A DNA stretch of 5,158 nt from Pseudomonadota bacterium (lineage in GTDB: Bacteria; Pseudomonadota; Alphaproteobacteria; Rhizobiales; Rhizobiaceae). The stretch covers positions 1-5,158 of the forward strand of contig JAEYXI010000441.1 of NCBI GenBank assembly GCA_023428515.1. Reading direction: 5' to 3'. A program made the translations under genes and the position numbers. Positions 1 to 5,158 of this stretch are shown piece after piece. Numbering within the stretch: position 1 is the stretch's first letter; the number at the start of each line of letters is the position of its first letter. The notes beneath the pieces were generated by a model that did no database searches, was not told the origin of the DNA, and was given only the letters and a program-made list of their open reading frames with translations.

Positions 1-911
1 CGTAGGAGCATGACGGCGAACAGCAGCACCGGAGAGGCCCGGACCGCGAACTGGTTGAGCCATGCGGCAAGCAGAACGCCGCCCAGCACGAGCGACACGA
101 CCATCGACCACGGCAGCGCTCTGTCGACCGCGCTCCAGAAGTCCTCGTTTTTCGCTATCACGAACCCGATCCCGAAGATCGTCAGCGTATGTGCGATGTT
201 TGCCCAATCGCCCCACAGCGTGTGCGTGGTCGGGAACAACGGGTCGAGGACGAGCTGGTAGATCACGAAAGGAACCGTCGGGACCAACAGCAGGCGCCAT
301 GTGCCGCCTTGCTGCAGCCACGCGCATAGGCGCGCGCCCGGCACGGCGCTCATCCTTCTCAATACAGGCAGGCAGGCCGCCGCGATCAGCGTGTATAAAA
401 GAATGTAGGCGACATACCAGAGGTGGTTCCAGGTCGGCGTGATGATCGAGAAGTCGCCGAAGCCGAGATATTCGGGATAGAAAGCGAGAAGGCCTGGCCC
501 GATCTCGCCCTTGAAACGCAACTCGGCATAGGCTTGCGGCATGCAGATGACAGCCATGCCGAACGCCAGCGGCACGAAGAGACGCGCGAATCGCTCCGGC
601 AGGAACGCCTTCATCGCCGTCTTGTCCATCGCGAACCGAACCGCCACGCCGGAGATCAGGAACAGGAGCATCAGCCGCCACGGATTGACCAACCCCATCG
701 CCGGTTCGATGAAATGCGAGCTATAGCGGCTCTTCACGTGCCAGCCCCAGGTCACGTAGAACATGCCTACGTGGTACAGGATCAACATGCCGAACGCGAA
801 TACCCTCAGCCAGTCCAGATCATACCGCCGTTCTGGCTTTGCCGCGGAACAGGACATTGGCCGAGGCCGGACGGCCATCCGTTCACGGGGAAATGTTTCT
901 GTCGCCGCCAT
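1..911 (-). CDS. Membrane acyltransferase, family 3 (OpgC/MdoC-like), C-terminus cut off by window edge
   Basis: Integral membrane protein that probably moves an acyl group (for example acetyl or succinyl) onto a glycan or other envelope molecule; the acceptor is unknown. 303 codons are visible and the frame is open at position 1; related proteins are usually about 350-400 residues. The family hallmark R-X10-H is present: Arg36 in DWLRVF and His47 in ILYHVGMFY. A second family-like segment, WNHLWYVAYIL, lies at 161-171. Hydrophobic segments occur near 36-55, 74-93, 108-126, 163-182, 207-222, 238-254, 269-287 and from 290 onward, fitting a multi-pass enzyme. In-frame ATGs lie at 911, 878 and 857. 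I chose 911 because AAGGAAG (918-924 on the opposite strand) sits 6 nt upstream. It is transcribed divergently from a LytTR regulator. OpgC (succinylation of periplasmic glucans) is the nearest named relative I recognise, but the substrate is inference. Confidence 0.85.
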   Translation of the reverse strand, partial: MAATETFPRERMAVRPRPMSCSAAKPERRYDLDWLRVFAFGMLILYHVGMFYVTWGWHVKSRYSSHFIEPAMGLVNPWRLMLLFLISGVAVRFAMDKTAMKAFLPERFARLFVPLAFGMAVICMPQAYAELRFKGEIGPGLLAFYPEYLGFGDFSIITPTWNHLWYVAYILLYTLIAAACLPVLRRMSAVPGARLCAWLQQGGTWRLLLVPTVPFVIYQLVLDPLFPTTHTLWGDWANIAHTLTIFGIGFVIAKNEDFWSAVDRALPWSMVVSLVLGGVLLAAWLNQFAVRASPVLLFAVMLL

Positions 912-917
912 GGCAGG

Positions 918-924
918 CTTCCTT
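918..924 (-). promoter_or_regulatory. Ribosome binding site of the acyltransferase
   Basis: AAGGAAG on the minus strand, 6 nt before the ATG at 911. It decides between three in-frame ATG codons (911, 878, 857); I saw no comparable Shine-Dalgarno sequence for the two inner ones. Confidence 0.55.
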
Positions 925-960
925 GCACTTGCCTTTTCGTATGAGCGACACATGCCCCCG

Positions 961-984
961 AGCATTCTTTCAGGAAAGCATTCC
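961..984. repeat. Short direct and inverted repeat cluster, candidate operator in the divergent region
   Basis: The heptamer AGCATTC occurs at 961-967 and again at 977-983, 16 bp start to start. Between and overlapping the copies is a perfect inverted repeat, CTTTC-AG-GAAAG (967-978), and a second dyad, GGAA-AGCA-TTCC (973-984). The cluster lies 50-73 bp upstream of the acyltransferase start (911) and about 93 bp upstream of the LytTR start (1077). LytTR proteins are known to bind pairs of short direct repeats, so an operator for the neighbouring regulator is plausible. The period of 16 bp is shorter than the roughly 21 bp usual for well-studied LytTR sites. I found no convincing -35/-10 pair on either strand. 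Function is inferred. Confidence 0.3.
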
Positions 985-1076
985 GGTGCGGATGGCAGCT
1001 GGTTGGGGCAAGCGGCACGGCGCCGTGACGAGCGGCGACCAACGAGGGACGATCGGCGGCGGCATTGGGCGATTCC

Positions 1077-1922
1077 ATGACCACTGACGTCGCCCCGGCC
1101 GAATCCGCACTTGATCGGCGTGTCGTCTGGCGCGCCTTCCTCATCGCACTCGCCTTCTTCCCGATAGTCGGCATCATCAACGCATTGTCGCTCATCACCG
1201 ACGCCGAGCGAACGGATATCGCGCTGAACCCGCGCGAGCCCTTCATCCTCGAACTCACCAGCATGTCCGGCATCCTGATCGCATTCTTCTTCGTTGCATG
1301 GCTCGAAAGGCGCATGCCGCTGACGGCCGAGAGCTGGAAGCAGGCGCTTGCCGTCTACGCAGCCGGCAGCTTCGTCTTCTCCGCTCTCCATGTCGGCATA
1401 ATGGTGCTCCTCCGCGAGGCGGCGTTCCCGATTTTCCTGGGAACCAGCTATTCCTTCTTCAGCGACATTTTCCGCGACGGCTTCTACGAATATCGCAAGG
1501 ACTTGATGCCCTATGCGGCGATCATCGCCGTCCTCAGCATGAACCGGCAGATCGAGGAGAGCAGGATCGAGGCGGCAGCTGCCCGCGCTGATGCGCGCGA
1601 GACGGGCCGGCTCACCCTGAAGAGTGGCGGCCGCACCGTCTGGCTGGATGCCCGTTCGCTCGATTGGGCCGAGGCCGCCGGCAACTACGTGGAGGTACGC
1701 GCCAATGGCAATACGCACCTAGCCCGCATCAGCCTGTCGGCGCTGGCCAAACAGCTCGGCGATGCCGGCGTGGACGTCGCCCGGATCCACCGCTCCCGCA
1801 TCGTCAACCGCGCCAAAATCTCCGAAATCGTGCCTTCCGGTGACGGCGATTTCCAACTCAAGATGGAGGACGGCTCGGAACTGCGCGGCTCAAGGCGCTA
1901 CCGTCAGTCCCTGAAGAACTGA
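1077..1922 (+). CDS. Membrane-anchored LytTR-family transcriptional regulator
   Basis: One-component regulator: a membrane-embedded N-terminal half fused to a LytTR DNA-binding domain, 281 residues. Hydrophobic helices lie near 19-41, 58-76, 89-111 and 143-155. An Ala/Glu/Arg-rich, probably helical linker (about 156-176) leads to the LytTR domain at about 178-280. Recognisable LytTR features are AEAAGNYVEV (198-207), RIHRSRIVN (236-244) and the terminal GSRRYRQSL (271-279). There is no receiver domain, so the signal is probably sensed in or at the membrane rather than by phosphotransfer. Start choice is uncertain: ATG 1077 is used here, and an in-frame TTG at 1065 would add four residues; neither has a good Shine-Dalgarno, the nearest being GAGGGA at 1044-1049. 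It is divergent from a membrane acyltransferase, which is the obvious candidate target or sensory partner. The family assignment is firm; the regulated genes and the signal are unknown. Confidence 0.88.
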   Translation: MTTDVAPAESALDRRVVWRAFLIALAFFPIVGIINALSLITDAERTDIALNPREPFILELTSMSGILIAFFFVAWLERRMPLTAESWKQALAVYAAGSFVFSALHVGIMVLLREAAFPIFLGTSYSFFSDIFRDGFYEYRKDLMPYAAIIAVLSMNRQIEESRIEAAAARADARETGRLTLKSGGRTVWLDARSLDWAEAAGNYVEVRANGNTHLARISLSALAKQLGDAGVDVARIHRSRIVNRAKISEIVPSGDGDFQLKMEDGSELRGSRRYRQSLKN

Positions 1923-1970
1923 GCCATATCGGGGCGGCTTGCGCGGACCCGCCGTTCTGCTAAGCACCCG

Positions 1971-1987
1971 CCTGGAAATCAGCCAGG
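1971..1987 (+). promoter_or_regulatory. Small hairpin overlapping the ribosome binding site of the sugar dehydrogenase
   Basis: CCTGG (1971-1975) can pair with CCAGG (1983-1987) around a 7-nt loop. The 3' arm contains most of the AGGA (1985-1988) that serves as Shine-Dalgarno for the ATG at 1997, 8 nt further on. The stem is only 5 bp, so it may be fortuitous. If real it would dampen translation initiation. Confidence 0.25.
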
Positions 1988-1996
1988 ATGCAATTC

Positions 1997-2932
1997 ATGT
2001 CGTCAGGGAAATCGCCAATCAGGCTCGGTATCGTCGGTGTCGGCAAGATCGTCCGCGACCAGCATCTGCCCGCCCTCGCCAAGGACAAGGATTACAGTCT
2101 GGTCGCCGCAGCGAGCCCGCACGCCACTGTCGACGGCATCCCTAATTTCAAGACCATCGGCGAGATGCTTGCTTCCGGCCTCGAGATCGACGCCGTCTCG
2201 CTCTGCATGCCGCCGCAGGTCCGTTACGACGCGGCGCGCGCCGCACTCGAAGCCGGCAAGCATGTCTTCCTGGAAAAGCCGCCCGGCGCGACGGTAAGCG
2301 AGGTCGAGGATCTCAAGGCGCTTGCCACGGAAAAAGGCGTTTCGCTCTTCGCCAGCTGGCATTCACGCTATGCGCCTGCTGTCGAGGCCGCCCGTACGTT
2401 CCTCGCTGCAACGACCGCCCACAAGGCGAGCTTCATCTGGAAAGAGGATGTCCGCAAATGGCATCCGGGCCAGGCGTGGATATGGGAAGCCGGCGGCTTT
2501 GGCGTTTTCGATCCCTTCATCAACTGTCTGTCCATCGTGACCCACATCCTTCCGCCGCTGCACATCACCCGCGCCGAGTTGGATTTCCCTGAGAACCGGG
2601 ATGCGCCCGTTGCCGCGCGAATGGCGTTCGCCGGGCCGAACAGCCTTGCCGCTGACGCCGAGATCGATTGGCTGCAAACCGGCCCGCAGAGCTGGGATAT
2701 TGTCGTCGAAACGGACGCCGGAAAAATGACCCTTTCCAACGGCGGCGCCAAACTCGCCATCGATGGCCGCATCGCGCATGAGGAGCCCGAGCAGGAATAT
2801 CCGATGCTCTACCGGCGCTTTGCCGAGATCGTCCACGCGGGAAAATCCGACGTCGACATCGCGCCGTTGCAGCATGTCGCCGACGCCTTCATGCTCGGCA
2901 AGCGCAATGTCGTCGAGGCATTCTTCGACTGA
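1997..2932 (+). CDS. Gfo/Idh/MocA-family dehydrogenase, D-galactose / L-arabinose 1-dehydrogenase-like
   Basis: Cytoplasmic NAD(P)-dependent oxidoreductase, 311 residues, the usual length for this enzyme group (about 308-315). It probably oxidises C1 of an aldose (D-galactose, L-arabinose or similar) to the lactone, the first step of non-phosphorylated sugar breakdown. The Rossmann fold begins with GIVGVGKIVRDQHLPA (11-26). The Lys94 of EKPPGA (93-98) is the family catalytic lysine. WKEDVRKWHPGQ (148-159) and FDPFIN (171-176) supply Glu150, His156, Asp172 and Asn176, which line up with the substrate-contacting residues I recall for Azospirillum brasilense L-arabinose 1-dehydrogenase at a constant offset of three. 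The start at 1997 is preferred because AGGA (1985-1988) lies 8 nt upstream; the in-frame ATG at 1988 overlaps that site and would add three residues. The gene follows the LytTR gene by 74 bp and ends 6 bp from a convergent gene. Sugar specificity cannot be decided from sequence alone. Confidence 0.88.
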   Translation: MSSGKSPIRLGIVGVGKIVRDQHLPALAKDKDYSLVAAASPHATVDGIPNFKTIGEMLASGLEIDAVSLCMPPQVRYDAARAALEAGKHVFLEKPPGATVSEVEDLKALATEKGVSLFASWHSRYAPAVEAARTFLAATTAHKASFIWKEDVRKWHPGQAWIWEAGGFGVFDPFINCLSIVTHILPPLHITRAELDFPENRDAPVAARMAFAGPNSLAADAEIDWLQTGPQSWDIVVETDAGKMTLSNGGAKLAIDGRIAHEEPEQEYPMLYRRFAEIVHAGKSDVDIAPLQHVADAFMLGKRNVVEAFFD

Positions 2933-2938
2933 GCCGGG

Positions 2939-4036
2939 TCAGGCGGCTTGCGCGATCTCCTCTGCGATCGCCAAGCTTGACGTCAGGCCCGGCGATTCGA
3001 TGCCGAAGAGATTGACCAGCGAAGCAATGCCGTGCGTGGCGGCCGTCTGGATCATGAAGTCGGTGGTCGAGCCGCCCGGCCTCTCGATCTTCGGGCGGAT
3101 GCCGGCGTAAGCCGGTTCCAGCGAACCATCCTTGAGCTCCGGCCAATAGCGCCGGATCGATGCATAAAAACCGTCGCCGCGACGGTGGTCGACGGCATAG
3201 TCCTCTCGGTCGATCCATTCCACATCAGGCCCGAACCGCGCCTGCCCACCCATGTCGAGAGTCAGGTGAACGCCCAGCCCTCCTGCTTCGGGAACCGGAT
3301 AGATCAGCCGGCTGAAAGGCGACCGGCCGGCGAGCGAGAAATAACTGCCCTTGGCGAGATGCCGCGGCGGTATCTTCTCGCCCGGCATGCCGTGGAGACT
3401 CGCCGCCACGGCATGCGCGCCGAGCCCCGCGGCGTTGACCAGCAGCCTCGCCTTCAGCGCCATCGGCTCCGCTCCGCCGGCCTCGACCACGATGCCGTCG
3501 TGCTCGACCCGTCCGCCGACAACTGGCGTGTTGAGCGCCAGCACCGCGCCATGTGCTTCGGCATCGCCGAGCAGCGCGGCCATGAAGCCATGGCTGTCGA
3601 TGATGCCGGTTGACGGCGAGAGCAGCGCTGCCACGCATGACAGTTCCGGCTCCAGTTGCCGCGCCTCTTGCGCCGATATCGGCCTGAGGTCGCTGACACC
3701 GTTCGCCTCGGCTTGCGCTCGGATCGCCTCGAGCTTCGGGCGCTCCGCCTCGCTCGTCGCCACGATCAGCTTTCCGCACCGGCTGTGCGGCACGGAAAAA
3801 TCCTCGCAGAAGCGGTAGAGCATGTCCCGCCCGGCCACGCAGACGCGCGTCTTCAGCAGTCCGGTCGGATAGTAGATGCCGGCGTGGATCACTTCGCTCG
3901 ACCGCGAGCTCACGCCCTGCCCGATCGAGCCGGCCGCCTCCATGATGACGACCTCACGCCCTGCTCTTGCGAGAGCACGCGCTGCCGCCAAACCCACCAC
4001 GCCCGCGCCGATAACGATGCAGTCGACCGTCTCCAT
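2939..4036 (-). CDS. FAD-dependent oxidoreductase, L-2-hydroxyglutarate oxidase (LhgO)-like
   Basis: Flavoprotein of the D-amino-acid-oxidase superfamily, 365 residues, probably a 2-hydroxyacid oxidase or dehydrogenase. The N-terminal dinucleotide-binding motif is IGAGVVG (9-15), with Glu33 ending the second strand in the place that holds the FAD ribose. Segments shared with bacterial LhgO and human L2HGDH are [14 protein letters not shown] (46-59), CGKLIVATS (87-95), LIYPVP (244-249), GLGVHLTLD (253-261), RFGPDVE (267-273) and a C-terminal GIESPGLT (345-352) typical of FAD closure. It is shorter than E. coli LhgO (about 420 residues), so it belongs to a compact branch whose substrate may differ. 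There is no signal peptide. It follows the O-methyltransferase gene on the same strand by 10 bp; AGGGA near the end of that gene (4051-4055) is the only Shine-Dalgarno-like sequence, about 14 nt from the ATG, suggesting translational coupling. It converges with the sugar dehydrogenase. Confidence 0.85.
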   Translation of the reverse strand: METVDCIVIGAGVVGLAAARALARAGREVVIMEAAGSIGQGVSSRSSEVIHAGIYYPTGLLKTRVCVAGRDMLYRFCEDFSVPHSRCGKLIVATSEAERPKLEAIRAQAEANGVSDLRPISAQEARQLEPELSCVAALLSPSTGIIDSHGFMAALLGDAEAHGAVLALNTPVVGGRVEHDGIVVEAGGAEPMALKARLLVNAAGLGAHAVAASLHGMPGEKIPPRHLAKGSYFSLAGRSPFSRLIYPVPEAGGLGVHLTLDMGGQARFGPDVEWIDREDYAVDHRRGDGFYASIRRYWPELKDGSLEPAYAGIRPKIERPGGSTTDFMIQTAATHGIASLVNLFGIESPGLTSSLAIAEEIAQAA

Positions 4037-4046
4037 AGCGGCTGGG

Positions 4047-4715
4047 TTATTCCCTTACGATCGCGATCGCGAAGCCGTCATAGCCTTTGGCGCCGACGGT
4101 CTGGATCGCCGTCGCTTCGAGCCTGACTTCTTTCGCCAGAAAGGAGAAGGCCGCCCTCGCCCCTTCGACATTGGCATCGCCGCTGCGCTCGTCGATCACG
4201 GCGCCGTCGCGGACGACGTTGTCGCAGACGATCACGGTGCCAGGTCGCGATAGCCGCATTGCCCAGTTGAGATAGTTCGGATTGTTCGGCTTGTCGGCGT
4301 CAATGAAGACGAGGTCGAAGGGGGCCGCCTTTTCGGCGCCGAGCGCTTCCAGTGATTTCAGCGCCGGTCCGACGCGCAGGTCGATCCTGCCGGCAAGTCC
4401 TGCCATCTTGAAATTGATCTGCGCCACGTCAGCGTGGTGCTGTTCCAGTTCCAGCGTCACCACCTTGCCGTCTTCCGGCAGTGCGCGGGCCAGCCATATG
4501 GTGGAATAGCCGCCGAGCGTGCCGATCTCGAGGATGCGCTTTGCGTTGTTCATCTTCGCGAGCAGATAGAGCAGTTTGCCTTGGGCCGGCGAGACGTCGA
4601 TCTCCGGCAGACCCCCGCTGCGGTTGGATCTCAGCGCTGCTTCGAGGGCCGTATCGGCAGGCAGCAGCTTTTCGGCGATATAGTCGTCGACGGCGCTCCA
4701 GGTTTTCCGGCTCAT
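4047..4715 (-). CDS. Class I SAM-dependent O-methyltransferase (COMT / CCoAOMT-like family)
   Basis: Cytoplasmic methyltransferase of 222 residues, the normal size for bacterial O-methyltransferases of this family (about 215-225). SAM motif I is [16 protein letters not shown] (61-76), followed by VVTLELEQ (85-92) whose Glu89 should bind the SAM ribose. [10 protein letters not shown] (133-142) and VIVCDNVV (161-168) provide Asp139, Asp165 and Asn166, the positions expected to hold the divalent metal in the catechol/caffeoyl-CoA O-methyltransferase type. It therefore likely methylates a vicinal-hydroxyl aromatic or similar small molecule, but the acceptor is unknown. The start at 4715 is supported by GGAGG 5 nt upstream. 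It is the first gene after the rpoC terminator and is followed after 10 bp by the FAD oxidoreductase, so the two probably form an operon. No clear promoter could be picked in the 33 bp between the terminator T-run and the start codon's upstream region. Confidence 0.9.
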   Translation of the reverse strand: MSRKTWSAVDDYIAEKLLPADTALEAALRSNRSGGLPEIDVSPAQGKLLYLLAKMNNAKRILEIGTLGGYSTIWLARALPEDGKVVTLELEQHHADVAQINFKMAGLAGRIDLRVGPALKSLEALGAEKAAPFDLVFIDADKPNNPNYLNWAMRLSRPGTVIVCDNVVRDGAVIDERSGDANVEGARAAFSFLAKEVRLEATAIQTVGAKGYDGFAIAIVRE

Positions 4716-4720
4716 GGCTT

Positions 4721-4725
4721 CCTCC
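4721..4725 (-). promoter_or_regulatory. Ribosome binding site of the O-methyltransferase
   Basis: GGAGG on the minus strand, 5 nt before the ATG at 4715. This is the strongest Shine-Dalgarno sequence in the window and fixes the methyltransferase start. Confidence 0.75.
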
Positions 4726-4757
4726 GCGAAATTGGTCCTTTCAAGCGATAGATAGCA

Positions 4758-4782
4758 AAAGGGGCCCGTTGCGGGCCCCTTT
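4758..4782 (-). terminator. Intrinsic terminator downstream of rpoC
   Basis: A perfect 11-bp stem (AAAGGGGCCCG at 4758-4768 with CGGGCCCCTTT at 4772-4782) closes a 3-nt loop. Read on the minus strand the stem ends in a run of four T (4760-4757), giving a short U-tract. It lies 23 bp past the rpoC stop codon and 42 bp before the methyltransferase start, so it should end the rpoBC transcript. The A/T pairs at the stem base would give three U residues in the plus direction as well, but no plus-strand gene leads into it. Confidence 0.85.
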
Positions 4783-4805
4783 CAAGTCGTTTGTCGACCG
4801 CTGCC

Positions 4806-5158
<353 letters not shown>

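Noticed and set aside
423..944. Plus-strand open frame of 173 codons
   Set aside because: It lies opposite the acyltransferase, whose frame carries the R-X10-H motif and membrane helices; the plus-strand product is charged and featureless, a shadow of GC-rich codon use.
923..951. TTGCAC at 923-928 as a -35 element for a plus-strand promoter
   Set aside because: No acceptable -10 hexamer lies 16-18 bp downstream, and the site overlaps the acyltransferase ribosome binding site.
806..1315. Long minus-strand open frame (169 codons) running across the divergent region and the start of the LytTR gene
   Set aside because: It is antisense to the clear LytTR reading frame and overlaps the acyltransferase N-terminus in another frame; its low-complexity Ser/Arg/Ala-rich composition matches no family I know.
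1931..1953. Possible terminator after the LytTR gene (GGCGG at 1933-1937 with CCGCC at 1949-1953)
   Set aside because: The stem is only 5 bp with an 11-nt loop and no T-run follows, so termination is not supported.
2003..2875. Two end-to-end minus-strand open frames opposite the sugar dehydrogenase
   Set aside because: They mirror the conserved dehydrogenase gene, have no recognisable domain, and are expected on the antisense strand of GC-rich genes.
3225..3779. Minus-strand open frame of 184 codons overlapping the flavoprotein gene
   Set aside because: It is the same strand in a shifted frame; the flavoprotein frame carries all conserved FAD-family segments, while this one is Arg/Gly/Ala-rich noise.

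Overview
The window is GC-rich, densely coding and typical of an alphaproteobacterial chromosome, most likely Hyphomicrobiales (Rhizobiales; a Mesorhizobium- or Phyllobacteriaceae-like genome is my best guess). The pointers are the C-terminal end of RNA polymerase beta' (rpoC) at the right edge, a sugar 1-dehydrogenase very like those of rhizobia and Azospirillum, and strong third-position GC. I see no tRNA, rRNA, insertion sequence, prophage, CRISPR array or other mobile-element signature.

Layout, left to right. (1) Positions 1-911, minus strand: a membrane acyltransferase of family 3 (OpgC/MdoC-like), with its start inside the window and its C-terminus cut off at position 1. (2) Positions 912-1076: a 165-bp divergent control region with a compact cluster of short direct and inverted repeats at 961-984. 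(3) Positions 1077-1922, plus strand: a membrane-anchored LytTR-type transcription regulator. (4) Positions 1997-2932, plus strand: a Gfo/Idh/MocA-family dehydrogenase resembling D-galactose/L-arabinose 1-dehydrogenase. It converges, with only 6 bp between the stop codons, on (5) positions 4036-2939, minus strand: an FAD-dependent oxidoreductase of the L-2-hydroxyglutarate oxidase type. That gene follows, after 10 bp, (6) positions 4715-4047, minus strand: a class I SAM-dependent O-methyltransferase. (7) Positions 4758-4782: an intrinsic terminator between rpoC and the methyltransferase. (8) Positions 5158-4806, minus strand: the last 117 codons of rpoC.

How the parts may work together. The divergent acyltransferase and LytTR regulator look like a regulator/target or regulator/partner pair, and this is the most interesting part of the window. 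The methyltransferase and FAD oxidoreductase form a probable two-gene operon downstream of the rpoC terminator. The sugar dehydrogenase starts 74 bp after the LytTR stop and could be co-transcribed with it or have its own promoter. No link between sugar oxidation and the oxidoreductase can be shown from sequence alone. Nothing here proves a new multi-gene system; the findings are modest leads.
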